Below are positions 31,031 to 42,990 of a stretch of DNA of 64,000 nt, in pieces. The DNA is from Calvatia gigantea. Its lineage: Eukaryota; Basidiomycota; Agaricomycetes; Agaricales; Lycoperdaceae. Below the pieces are notes generated by a model. It did not search any database, was not told the origin of the DNA, and saw nothing but the letters and a program-made list of their open reading frames with translations. Each line of letters starts with the position of its first letter. Within the stretch, counting starts at the first letter, position 1. The stretch is from assembly GCA_025093985.1 (NCBI GenBank), contig JACAAK010000004.1, forward strand, positions 186,001-250,000, given 5' to 3'. The position numbers were made by a program, and so were the translations under genes.

Positions 31031-32676
31031 AAAGCTAAGTTTCGAGCGAGCGTTAACGTTCAATGTTCATTGTTCAACGTTCAACCTAAGGTCTCGAGAA
31101 GAAATGATGTTTAAAGTGACGCCCGACGGATTGGCCGGAGCGACCCACTCCACGTCTCATCACTACATACTAATTCGATCTCTGATTGACCAGGGATATG
31201 AAGTTCAGTGCATATCCTTCAAGCCCCAAGGCTTGTATGCCATTGGTCGCACTGCGAGAGCTGTGGCTCTATTGTGACGATATGTCTCTTTACGAAAGAA
31301 TATGCGACAGAACTCTCAAAGGAAAGAGGGCCAAGAAGCGTCAGCCGTCTGGCCGGATACTCACTCCCGTACCCTCTCATCTTTGACCTCCTTCTCTCGT
31401 TCCGAGTGGCTCTTCCGCACAAATATCGGCGGTTCTGTGGCCGAAATATTCTTCGAAAACGGCATCGCGAAGTTCTTGTTGCGGTTGCCGATTCTCCGTT
31501 CCCAAGGGTAGCAATACTAGACGCCCGCATAACGCGGGACTAAATGCGTATACGTCGACTACAAGCACGGGCCATTACTTTAACGTCATCGCGTCCGCTT
31601 CGACTGTTGCTATCGAACGATTCTCTGGGTCCTTCCATCCCCCACTCTCACAACCGCCTTGTACTTTTAATATTGAAGATTCAGAGAGTAAGGAGAATCA
31701 CTGGAACGACGCTTAGTGGATCTCTCGGCTCAGTAAGCATCGGAGCAAGCCGGGTCATGTCTGAAAAAATCCGGAATTCCAACAGTTTGCCGAAGGCTGC
31801 AAGGGAGCTCTGGGCGCAAGGGAAACTAGGTCGAGCTGTGTCACTGACAGGATCCAGTCTTTCGAATTCTGTTTCCTCGATTCGTGTGCCTTCCGCTGCT
31901 CCCTCAAAAAGGAGGCCAATGCTGGTGTGGTTGAACGTGAAGCGTGCAGAAATGCTAGTGAAATGGTGGACAGAAGAAAACTGTCCCAGCATGAAGTCAC
32001 TGTCGAGCTGTTCTCTGACCGTGTCCAACTCATCCCTCCTGACTGCGAGCTGCGTGAAATTGCAGCAGTCTATAAATCTCATCCCAAGCCATCGCAGTTG
32101 GAAATGCTCGAAAACAACACTGCCGACTTGTCTCCTCCCTTCCAATCCGTTTGTCACAGAAAAACCCTTCTTATTCATCCAATTATGAGTGCAAACACAG
32201 GAATATCTTAAGAGTCACAGAGACCATTAACCTGCATTTTCGACCTTCTATGTGTTCCGAGAAACCTACGTACGAGATTTTGGAAGGTAGACACAACACA
32301 TCATCAACGTCAAGAAAAAACACTTGGGTTCACCATTCCTTGTCCCAATGATAGCTCCGATTCGACAGGTTATTTCTCGGATGACTGTTTACTGTATCCA
32401 AATCAATGTTGCTATAGTTGCAGACACCGTCGACTCTTGATATCAATCGGAACACCTCCACCGTGTTCTCAGTGATCAAACGGCGGCAAGGCTCGGCCGA
32501 CTTGCGGGTTTCAAGGCGAGTTCCGGCCTTTTTGTTATGATGTCTAAGTATCTCTAAGGGGACTGAATAAATTAGATAACACCCGACTGTCGCCCACCTT
32601 AGTCCTCAACTGCCATCCCTTATAAGGGCCCAGATGGTGAAGTTTAAACGTCCTGTTTCCTACCACTGAACATTCC
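31031..32676. other. No assigned gene; overlapping ORFs on both strands
   Basis: Holds two long frames lying over each other: plus 31544-32188 (214 codons) and minus 31681-32178 (165 codons), and plus 31208-31543. None shows a motif I know. Either could be an exon of an unannotated gene or chance. The short repeat GTTCAATGTTCATTGTTCAACG is at about 31060-31080. Confidence 0.35.
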
Positions 32677-33536
32677 ATGTCTCTCAGCCGCTTACAAATA
32701 TGCGTCCCACTCCTTTACAGGAACATCACTCTGCGAATCCTTCTCGCGAGTGCTATTGCTAAGGTTCTCATTGGAATTCCTGACATGGTTGACTTGCGGC
32801 ACTATTGGCGGACAACAGATTGGCTTCGATGTATGGCACCCTTTGCAATCATTCTACACCATGCATTACGGTGAGAACTCAGCCATACAAAGTTTTGGTC
32901 ACTGAGAAGAGGAAATACCCAGATTATGGCCAAGGAGATGGTGGTTGGATATTTGTGAGGTGTTAGCTTCGCTCCTGGAAGTTGTCATAGGTGAGGTAAT
33001 CTTCCTCTATATTTCCTTGAGGCACTCCTCACCTTTTCATCGTAGTTGGTTACTGCTTTGGGCCACTTGTCTGAGATGAGAGTTTGCACCATGAAACGGG
33101 TGCTGCTGCCTCCTTCGATTTACTGAATGAAGCACCTTCATTAGCTATGATGGTCTCCTGCTTTATCTCTTTCTTATTCTTGTCATGTGATATCCTCAGC
33201 AACCATGAAGCGATTATCCGACGTCCATACGACTATTCTGCAGGGCTGCATCGATCAGGCAACCAATGGAGTTTTATAATTGGAGAATTTACAACCAGGA
33301 AACGATTCAGGTGATGTGGCACAGATATAACTATACAGTATGTTAACACCAAAACCACCCTCACAGCACGGACAATCTTCTGATACGCTGTGTTCGCGGT
33401 GGATTCGCTATACTGTGTCTGTGGGGGTTTTTATGTCTGGTGTTCTATGCCTCGATATGGCAGCCACTGCAATGGAGTGACTGCCCTGGTGCGAAAGTAT
33501 TCAAGGTGCCCATAGTTCCTGGGCTCTTCCTATATA

Positions 33537-33747
33537 CAGTAAGGGACAAAACCCTTCCAATGATTTTGACTTTTTCATGAAATCTCAAATAACTCAGCAA
33601 CCACTAAGCCAATTCATTTCAAATTTTAAATGAAGGTAGTCATGCTTCTTATCTACAAATATGTTTAAGCATTTAATATTATACTTTGTTTCTATGGAGA
33701 TATGAATTATTGAATATTATGAGTGCATTGGAAGGGTTTTGTCCCTC
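33537..33747 (+). repeat. Left terminal inverted repeat of the Tc1-like element
   Basis: Starts CAGTAAGGGACAAAACCCTT and ends with the reverse complement, AAGGGTTTTGTCCCTC, so the end is itself an inverted repeat pair about 190 bp apart. Confidence 0.85.
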
Positions 33748-34234
33748 ATCTTCTCCAGGCACATAACTCTGTTTACTGCTCTCAAACAAATTCAAATAAA
33801 ATCATATGATGAGAGTAGATTGTGTATAAAGATGAAAGCTTACTTCTCCAGGCCAAAGTAACCCAATAACTTATCTTCTGTTGACATGAAACCTCTCTCT
33901 TCTTCTCAGATTGATCATATCCTCTTTCTCCTTGACAAAGGACATACTGCTACCCAAATTGCTTCCACTACTGGTTATTCCCTCAGTACTATCTCTAGAG
34001 TTCGCTCTAAACATAGGCCAACAATTTCCAAATCCACTGGTGGCTGTCCAAGCAAGCTTTCCCCCTCTGATACCAAATATGCCATTTGACTTCTCACCTC
34101 TTGCAAGGCTGATAATGCCTCTCAGGTCACAAAGGCCCTCCAAAATGTTACCAACCAACCTGTTTCATCCAAAACAATTTGAAGGACACTCAAAAGGGCA
34201 GGGATGAAGGCTGTAGTGAAGAGAAAACAGCCTT

Positions 34235-34646
34235 TGTTAAGACGAGTACACCACGATAGCTTATGCTAGTGGTGGAGGGGAGTCATACTCACTGGGTTTG
34301 TTGAGATGCGCGTTGTAGACTGTAGCTAGTGGATATCTGAGAGGAATGATGGGCAGAGGATAGACTGAATTGTCTAAAGCATATACACATACATACTATA
34401 TAGGTCTTATATATCTAATAGTTCTGGTCTGTGTGCCGTTCTACCTAATACAGGTGAGGTCTTATCTGCCAGTAGCATATACAGAGCATACTGCGTACAT
34501 TGTTCTATTTAATAGACCATGACCAGCAACCTAGAGTGCGGTCTAGTACATGGTTCGTTATCTCTCTTCAAGAGTGAAGTACTCAAGAACCCGTTTCAGC
34601 TATAAATAGACTGAACCAACGTAGTGGTACAGATCGAGATTCAACA
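34235..34646 (-). repeat. 3' LTR of copia B2
   Basis: 412 bp; differs from its partner at several positions plus a 4-bp duplication. Confidence 0.95.
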
Positions 34647-34671
34647 CTCCTCCTCACTTGAAGGAGGGAGA

Positions 34672-37600
34672 TTAATGTTTCAATGATCGAGCGGTTTTAT
34701 CCCATACTTCAATGTCAGAACTGAAAATCAGTCCTAATTCAGGACAGAAGAGATTGATTTTGGTTATGCCAAGATTCTTTGTAAAGATATCGGCGGGATT
34801 GTCTTGTGAAGACACATCACCAATAACAATAATACCCTCCTTGACTAATTCTCGCACATAGTGGTAATGAATATCCATGTGCTTCGATCGTTTTTCAACA
34901 ATGGGATTTTCAGTCCAAAATTTGGATCCATCGTTGTCACTGTAGAGAATAGGAGTTGGGTGCTCAATTTTGAGCTCCTCCAGAAGCTGTGACAGCCATT
35001 TCACTTGTCGTGAAGCGTCGGACAGTTCTTTGTATTCTACCTCTGTGGACGATAGTGAAACTGTCTTTTGTCGCCGCAAAGTCCATGTGACAGCACCGGA
35101 CATGATCATACAAACGTTTCCCAATACAGATCAGTGGGTTTCTGTATCTTGAGCCCAATCCGAGTCGCTGAGACATTCCAATGTCACCGTCAGTTTCCCA
35201 GTATCGCCTTCATATTTCAATGCATAGTTCCTTGTCATAGACAAGTACTTTAATACATGAATTCCAGCGCAATAGTGCTCAGGTGCAGGGTTAGCGGCAT
35301 GTTGTGCCAGCTTAACTACGGCAAAGGCTATGTCAGGCCTAGTACTGATCATCAAGTACATTAAAGATCCAACCAATTGTTGGTACTTTTGACGGAAGGG
35401 GCTAGTCGCAGTGTCCTTGTTCATTCTGAACTGGAAGCCGGCGGGTAATGGTGTTTTAGCCGCAGCAGACTGTGGAACCTGGAAGCGCTGCAAGATCTTA
35501 TCCAGGTATTTCACCTGTTGGATGAAGATTTGACGCTTGGAGCGATTCCTCGAGATTTTCATCCCAAGGAATTCTTCACAGGGACCGTGGTCTCTGCATT
35601 CCCACTTTTTGGTGAACTTTCCCTTCAACTCTTTGAGGAGGGGGGAGTTTTTCTTTCCCAAGAAATTCACGTCATCAACATAAACAATGGCTACTACAAG
35701 CTCTTTCGTTTTTGGATGTCTGTGAAAGTATACAGCGTAGTCAGATTTGCAGCGGGTAAATCCCAGCTCAATCATGGATTGATGCAATTCTTTCCACCAC
35801 TGGTGACTGGCTTGTTTAAGGCCGTAAATCGCTCGTCTAAGTCTCCACACTTTCCCTTCCTGTCCGGGAAGTCGAAACCCTTCGGGCTGTTCCATGTATA
35901 TTTCCTCATCCAGTTTGCCATATAAATAGGCTGTTTTTACGTCAATGCTATGCATATCCCAATCATGGATTGCAGCGAGTGCGAAGCTTATGCACGCGGA
36001 CTCGTAGTGGACAACTGGTGAGAAAAGCTTGTTATAATTGATGCCTTCAATCTGTGAAAAACCCTTCGCAACTAGGCGAGCTCGCAGGCGGCCATCCGAC
36101 TTTTCAAGAAATACCCAACGGTTTTTAACTGTCCTCCTTCCTTTCGGAAGATCTACCAGCTCATATACTCCTCGTTTCTTTAACGCTTTGAGTTCCTTGA
36201 TACACGCAGCCATCCATTTTGCCTTGACAGGCTCAGGAAGCTTAAGCATGTCACGGAAAGTTTCAGGCTCTCCGTGTGTGGTATTATGTACTGTCTGTAT
36301 CAAGAAATCGATTAGTTTTACTCCTCCCTCAGCGACAAGCCTTTCAATGTCCATATCGTTTACATCGTGAGATGTTGGATCATTGTTTTCAGGCATGGAC
36401 GGCAGTTCCGGACATGGAGGGAGCTGAAATGGAGGCATATCAAAGGGTTGTGGCAGATACCGTTCAGCACGAACTCTTTGCCTCACATATTCAGGATGGT
36501 TAGTCCTTGCTCTTTGCTCACGAATTATTTCGTCTGGAGGGGCATTGGCACATATACGCTGCCTTTGCCTCTGCTGCTCTTGTTGGTGAGTCCGATCTAT
36601 TTCTCTTTCAATCGAAATTGGATGCCTGTTCTCTCCATATGTATTACCTGGTCTAACAGGAGGCCTGCCCTGTCGTTCAGAACGACGCGGCTCTACCTGA
36701 TCAGAACCAACAGCGCGATGTTTGGGAACAGGAATTGGGAATTCCTCATTCTCGGTATCCTATACATCCCTGTCCACATGCCAATTATCACATAAATCGG
36801 GCTCCTCCTCAATGGTTGTTCCATGCGAAGGTGGCGACTCAGGTGGGGGAACCCAAGGTGGCATATTGCTGGGTGATGGCCATCGTGAATCAATGCTGTC
36901 TGGCGGAGTAGAATCTCACTGGGGTAAAGGAGGTGTAGGCGGAGAATATTTCGGTTTAAATGGCGGAGAAACTGGAGGTAATGTTACTGGATGATCAGGT
37001 GGAGGTGGAACAATTCCAGTGTCATCCGAAGATGGTGGAATAGGTGGTTGATCCTCTAATTCTGGTCTAGGCAGATTTCTCTCTCCTCCATGATTAGGCT
37101 GGTTACTGCTATCCGGCACTGAATCGGGGCATTTGGGAAAATATCCCTCGTTGAATAAGGCATTTGGTGATATAAAGATCATGTTGCCTGTTGTGTGCCA
37201 CATGAAGATGTAGTTTTTGCTACCTTTATATCCAAGAAAGATCATAATCTCGGATTTTGCGGACAATTTGTTTGGGCGGATCTCATCAGGTAAATATATG
37301 TACGCGCCACATCCAAACACATGAATATGGGACAAATTTGGCTTCTCCCTCAAATAACACTCAAAAGGTGTCTTCCACTACAGACGCTGGACTGGCATGC
37401 GATTATATAAATGCACAGCTGTATTCAATGCAAATTTCCACCACGAGTCAGGTAGACATGCCTGTAGCCTTATAGCTTGGGCTTTCTCATGTAGGGTGCG
37501 GTTCAGTTGCTCTGCTCTCCTGTTCTGCTGATGTACATAGGGGGCAGTGGTCTCGTGGGTGATTCCACGCGCCGCAAGTCCTGCCAATAACTTCTCATTG

Positions 37601-40410
37601 ACATATTCTCCTCCATTATCAGTGTGAAGTCATTTGACTCGCATTCCGGAGAGGTTCTCTAATGCACTGATTAGCTGAATAAGCTTCTCAGAAGCCTCAG
37701 ACTTCTTTCGAAGGAGGACTATGTGTGTGTGAGAAGAAAAGTCATCGAGGAATGTCATTGCCCATTTATATTTGTGGTAGCTAATGACGGGCAGTTCCAG
37801 CAAGTCTGAGTGACATAGCTCAAAGACTGTGGTGGCTCGCTTGGGGTTAATCGGAAAGGGATTATTATGCATTTTCCCCTTGGCACAGCCATCACAAATG
37901 CCTTTCCGAGTAGATGGTGCGGGAATCGACATGATGCCCTCTACGTGCTTTGGAAGCTCGGAGAGCGTGCAATCCAAGGGATGTCCCATTCGACGATGCC
38001 AATCGATATAATCAAGTTGGTGTAATGTCAACGCAACTGGTTTCTCCTTGCTATTTTGCAAGACATACATGTGCACTGTATGTACGTTGTTTTTAAACAA
38101 CTGATGAGGCCAGGCAGACAATACTGCTCGTCCTGATTTATCACGGATGGTGGTCCCTTTAACGGTTGCCTCTAGAACATAGCCGTTCCTAAGAATCTGG
38201 CCCGAGGACATTAACCGTTCTGTGATTTCTTTGATGTAAAAGACCGGCGCAATACATGAAGTAGCACTCTTGGTCTTTCCCTTGTCTGCCACGTCATGCT
38301 GGAAAATCACAGATCCTCGTCCTGTCATTTCATAAATCCGGTTGCCAGTGGCTTATATAAGCCCAAAATGGCCCATCTTAACCTCTGCGAAATCAGAGAG
38401 ATAACCGGTGACATGGTATGATGCTCCAGAATCAAGGAGCCAATCTGCGTTATTCACAGAATGTTTATTCCCTTCTTCTCTACACTTTTGGCACTGAGAC
38501 AAATCACAAATGTGATATGTGATGATCTGATTAAGATCCTCATGCTCTTTGTGGAGTTCTGACCTTAACTTGTCTGAATACTCGTGATTATTCACGGTAT
38601 ATGTAGCATTCATCTTACTTTCCAGCTTAGTCACACTAGCGGAATAGACAGAAGGAAAAGCGCCTTGGGCGCGCTTCCAGCATACATTGCAGTTTGTGAA
38701 GTCTGTACAGTGATGTTGACGAGTCCCTACAGGAGGTGGACGATGTATTACATCTGCATAGGTGCCCCGCTCTCTTTGGCGGCCACCTCGTCATCCCAAC
38801 TCAACTTCGGAATCTCCAGGGCGTCCCGCTCTGCGGCGGACAGACCCTGTGTCTGTATCATCCCGTCCCATCCGTTGATGGGGCTGTACATCATCCTCTG
38901 CATCAGAACAAGAATAGTAGTCAGTAGAAGGTACTGACCCGCACCCTCCGTCAGAACCGTAGTCGGTGTCCGAGTCGTTGTCATCTAAGACCAACTTGAG
39001 GACTGACTCAATTTCCTTCGGTGCCTGCTTCTTTTTGAGCAGCTTGGGTTTCTTGATAATCGCCGGCTTGTTATATACTGGAGCTGGCCACACGATTTCG
39101 TCTTCCTCCCTTGTGATGGTGGATGGAGTATGCTCAACATCCATCTTGTCAAATCGCTTCCACATCTCCTCCGAACTCTCGCCCAACGAAGAAGTTGATT
39201 TGAGACGTTCGTCCCACTTCTTCAGTGTGGTAACCTTAGCTTTCACCGAAGGTTTGCAACAAGCTTCGGGCTCGGGTGCAGTGATGCATGACGCGAGCAG
39301 AGTGGCATTGCTGCCAGTGGCAGCGGAGTTAGAGGCAATGGGAGGTGTCTTGGCTCGACACATTGCCTCTACAAGGGATCGAGTGGAAGGTGGCAGCATT
39401 GTCTGTGCCTGCGACACGAAGTCCACGTCCTGGATATAACTGGAAGAGGTGGCGGCATTGCCTTGTGCACCTCCCTCCTTTCCCTTTCCCTTTCCTTTTC
39501 CTCAGGGGCGCCATCGGCATTTCTTCTCGCCGTCGCCTTCTCCTCCAGATGACTTTTGCTGCTGCTGCTGGGGCTGCTGCTGGGGCTTTTTAGACCCCGA
39601 AAGCTGCTGCTTCCCTTGCTGCTGGTGCTGCTGCTGCTGCCCACCTCCTTGTCGTGGAGTAAAGTGCGCTCATTGCGCATGGGCAGTCTGGTTGGAGGCG
39701 TAAGTGGCAATAATGCCGCTTCGGGCCTTATCCCATGTCAGCTCATGAAGCGACATGTTCGAGGTGAGGAGCATCTGAGCTACGTGGCTCAAAGACAAGT
39801 GGAGGGAATAGAGGAGGATCATCATTTTGATCTCCAGGGCGATGCCACTATCCATGGCGTCAAGCTGCCCGAAGATCTGCTGGAGCTTGCTCATCTTCAG
39901 CAAGGGATCACCACCGAGAGGGAGCTCAAACGTTATTGTGCGAATGAACTCATTATAGACCTGGGCTGGTCCAGGAAGGCTGTATTGGCCCTGCAACTGA
40001 GACCAGAGCGTGCAAGCGTTCCAGGCTGAATGCTTTAACATGCTGTTAGGGAGAGTTGCCTCAATCAACCCAAGAGCTCACATCCAGAGGTTGTTGGCCA
40101 TTCCAATACTGTGGCGCTCCTCAGCAGTCGCAGGAATTAGGGTTCCTGGTCATGCGGGACGTGCCAGCATAGTGCCGGAAGCTGGAACGGCGGGGTGAGC
40201 AGGTCCATAGAGCTGCTCGTATTGCACTGGTTCGTCCTGTGCTCCAGAGAAGTCCTATCTGGTCCAAGAACAATCGTTTAAGGAAATGCACATAAGTGCA
40301 GACCGAAGGTGAAGCGACCAGATGGTATAGTTACCCGTCCCAGTAAGGACAGGAAGCTGTCCGCTAGGGGTTTGTACAAAACCCAGCGGAACAGAAGCTG
40401 GTTTAGACAT
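34672..40410 (-). pseudogene. Copia B2 gag-pol frame, intact frame with many nonsense codons
   Basis: From the ATG at 40410 to the stop at 34672 is 1913 codons with no net frameshift; all open segments are in the same frame. It has the same domain order as B1: gag, protease (DWLLDSGASYHVTG), HHCC (WHRRMGHP), integrase with an intact second Asp (HTDNGGEY), reverse transcriptase (IVYVDDVNFLG), RNase H. About a dozen stops interrupt it: for example TGA before LHTDNGGEY (37630-37632), TAG at 37378-37380, TAA at 38353-38355, TGA at 35131-35133, and TAG in a TRWDFS block near 40255. Each can be explained from B1 by one G:C to A:T transition. It shares with B1 the TGA between gag and protease, at about 39503. 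Confidence 0.93.
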
Positions 40411-40641
40411 ATCTAAGAATAGGGTAAACATGCATTAGCATCATGTAGGACAGCAGTGCGTGATGCATGCGTCACAACATGGGGCAGACTCAGGGATCAA
40501 ATGGACCAAAGGGCCACCGTCTCCCAGGTTGCGTACGACCAAAGGGCCACTGTCTCCCAGGTTGCATATGACCATAGCCTCCTACACTCTACCAGCGTTG
40601 TAAAGCGCGGTTGGAGTGAGCAGCGGTCGGGGCCCATAACC

Positions 40642-41049
40642 TGTTAAGACAAGTACACCACGATAGCTTACACTAGTGGTGGAGGGGAGCCGTACTCACT
40701 GGGTTTGTTGAGATGCGCGTTGTAGACTGTAGCTAGTGGATATCTGAGAGGAATGATGGGCAGAGAATAGACTGAATTGTCTAAAGCATATACACATACT
40801 ACATAGGTCTTATATATCTAATAGTTCTGGTCTGTGCACTGTTCTACCTAATACAGGTGAGGTCTTATCTGCCAGTAGCATATACAGAGCATACTGCGTA
40901 CATTGTTCTATTTAATAGACCATGACCAGCAACCTAGAGTGCGGTCTAGTACATGGTTCGTTATCTCTCTTCAAGAGTGAAGTACTCAAGAACCTGTTTC
41001 AGCTATAAATAGACTGAACCAACGTAGTGGTACAGATCGAGATTCAACA
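40642..41049 (-). repeat. 5' LTR of copia B2
   Basis: 408 bp, flanked outside by GCCTT; the primer site is at about 40622-40641. Confidence 0.95.
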
Positions 41050-41192
41050 GCCTTTACTCACTAGGGTTCACAAGCAGAAGAGGCTGGTGTTTGCAAAAAC
41101 ATATGCAAACTGGACTGTGGAGGACTGGAAGCAGGTAGTTTAGACAGATGAGACTAAAATCAATTGGATGGGGTCAGATGGAAGGCATTGGG

Positions 41193-41738
41193 TGTTGAAT
41201 CTCGCTCCATACCACTACGTTGGTTCAGTCTATTTATAGCTGAAACGGGGTTCGAGTATTTCACCTTCAGAGGGTCGATAATAACGGACCATCACGGACT
41301 ACGTACGCAGTAGTTGTACCGCCCTTCTGGTAGTCAGTTATTCACTCCGCATGGAACCTTCTAGTACATGCGTCGTACACAGTATGCTCCAATTATGCTA
41401 CTGGTAGTTAGACCTCACCCGTATAAGGGTTTAGAGTGCACAGACCAGGGATATTAGTATATATACCCTCATGTAGCATTGTAGTATGTAGACGCCTTTT
41501 AGGTAGGCCTTCGGGCTAAGACACTATGTCTTCTCTGCTCTACGCTAGCTTCTCTAAGCATCGCTTCCCCTCTCCTCAAGACTCTCTGAGTACGCTGGTA
41601 TAAGCAGGACTATGTCCGCTACCATGCGCCTCTCCTACTGGACCGTCTCCTGGATGAATACGACTACCCTCCACCGCTGACGCCTACACGCTTAGGTAGT
41701 GTGAACTTATATTGGGATGTCTACTCGTTCTCTCAACA
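41193..41738 (+). repeat. Solo LTR, family C (546 bp)
   Basis: Begins TGTTGAATCTCGCTC and ends CTCTCAACA. Perfect 5-bp duplication TTGGG at 41188-41192 and 41739-41743, inside the Tc1-like transposase. Homologous to 10345-10906 in opposite orientation. Its first 15 bases resemble the start of the B-family LTR. Confidence 0.9.
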
Positions 41739-42300
41739 TTGGGTGTGGAAAACAGCAGGAGAGGGGCTTAGTGACAGGCTGGTGAATGGAACTGTCAAGT
41801 TTGGAGGAGGTTCTTGCATGATATGGGGGTGCATGCTATGGCAGGGGCCTGGCCATATACACCACATTGAAGGTACCATGGATGGTGACCTTTATGTTCA
41901 CATTTTGGATGACAAACTTTACCAAAGTCTCAAGAAATATAGGAAGAAGAAGTGGCAAGTCCTTTTCCAACAGGACAATGACCCCAAACACACAAGCAAA
42001 AAAGCAAAAATGTGGCTTGAAAACAGTGGTTTAAAGGTTATGGAGTGGCCACCACAGTCCCCAGACCTTAATCCCATTGAACAGCTCTGGACTTATGTCA
42101 AAAACAGGCTAGAAGAGTATGAAAACTACCCTTCCAGCATAACTGAACTCAGAGAAAGGGTGGATATAGAATGGGGCAAAATTCCTGCATCAGTGTGTCA
42201 GAATTTGATAGAGAGTATGCCTAGGAGGGTTCAGGCTGTTTTACAGGCCAAAGGGGGCTATACAAAGTACTAGAGAACTGATTTTGTGTAGTTTCAGACA

Positions 42301-42512
42301 GAGGGACAAAACCCTTCCAATGGACTCATAATGTTGATTAATTCATATCACCACAGGAACTTAATATTACATAATGCTGTTTATGCCTATTTGTAGATAA
42401 GATACAAGACTACCTACATTTAAATTCTGAAGTGGATACCTTTACTGGTTGCTGAGTTATTTGAGATTTCATGAAAAAGTCAAAATCATTGGAAGGGTTT
42501 TGTCCCTTACTG
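42301..42512 (+). repeat. Right terminal inverted repeat of the Tc1-like element
   Basis: Mirror of 33537-33747, with the same internal inverted pair (GGGACAAAACCCTTCC near 42303 and its complement near the end). Confidence 0.85.
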
Positions 42513-42990
42513 TAGAAATCGAGAGAGAGTATTTAGAAGGCTCAACACTTAACGGCCTTGCTCTGGTTGGTGGCATATGGACATTTGTCAATGGTGCATT
42601 TGCCGCCATATTTGGGAGTACTTTGTTGCTTGTACTCTTCGGTACGTTCCCTGTGAACTCCCTTCATGTTGAGCTGATTACGGACAGGGATCAAGCCGCT
42701 ATCGATTTACGGTTTGATTCATTTTTTCCGACCGGGGAGGGGATCGCTTGTGGATGGGGACTACATTCTTTCTCCAAGAGAGCGGGATCGTATAATAGGA
42801 ATCCTCAAAGAGCATTTACTTGACGTGGATGATGCCGAAGGGGATGGAACTTCATCATCCCGTTACAATCCTATAGGCGTCTTACCTCAGTTCAGTCGTT
42901 CGCAATGTGACGTTGGAGTACAGACGTGATATGTAGCTAGTCCAAATATACAAGAAGGTCCATACGTATTAGAAAGGGCGACGGGGCCGA

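Larger units (their letters stand above)
34235..41049 (-). mobile_element. Copia element B2 (6815 bp, complete but decayed)
   Basis: Second copy of the B family, in the Tc1-like transposase. Perfect 5-bp target duplication GCCTT at 34230-34234 and 41050-41054. LTRs 34235-34646 (412 bp, a CATA duplication extra) and 40642-41049 (408 bp). Same primer site (GGTTATGGGCCC) and purine tract as B1. The 5' leader has a short tandem duplication (CCAAAGGGCCAC repeated at about 40505-40560) absent from B1. Confidence 0.95.
33886..42273 (+). pseudogene. Tc1-like transposase, interrupted
   Basis: Three pieces in order. 33886-34234: N-terminal helix-turn-helix (SSSQIDHILFLLDKGHTATQ, STISRVRSKH). 41050-41192: HKQKRLVFAKTYANWTVEDW and the first catalytic Asp (TDETKINW). 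41739-42273: FGGGSCMIWGCMLW, the second Asp (LFQQDNDPKHTS) and the catalytic Glu (SPDLNPIEQLW) 34 residues later, stop 42271-42273. Stops TGA after KYAI, TGA in SKTI*RTLK and TAG in QVV*TDET (a TGG to TAG change) show it was dead or dying. Copia B2 and the solo LTR came later. Confidence 0.92.
33537..42512 (+). mobile_element. Tc1-like DNA transposon, split by copia B2 and a solo LTR
   Basis: Ends CAGTAAGGG/CCCTTACTG flanked by TA on both sides (33535-33536 and 42513-42514). Terminal inverted repeats are about 210 bp (33537-33747 and 42301-42512). Without the two nested insertions it is about 1.6 kb, the normal size of a Tc1/mariner element. The transposase is of the DD34E type. It sits inside membrane gene M2. 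Confidence 0.93.
32677..42929 (+). pseudogene. M2: multi-pass membrane protein pseudogene split by transposons
   Basis: Homologue of M1. Left part: N-terminus MSLSRLQICVPLLYRN with one hydrophobic helix (32677-32872), EVLASLLEVVIGEVIF (about 32940-33000), a helix region to GEFTTRKRF (33084-33314), and CLWGFLCLVFYASIWQPLQW (about 33410-33475). Right part after the transposon: EREYLEGSTLNGLALVGGIW (42519), GSTLLLVLFG, an intron (about 42640-42690), then KPLSIYGLIHFF, and the tail CDVGVQT, stop 42927-42929. The soluble middle domain seen in M1 (about 11090-11810) is missing exactly at the Tc1 insertion point. Its stop is 62 bp from the stop of the intact hydrolase, which points the other way. 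Confidence 0.8.

Noticed and set aside
31544..32188. 214-codon plus-strand frame and its 165-codon antisense
   Set aside because: No motif on either strand, and both are open over the same bases, so coding cannot be claimed. Left as unassigned.
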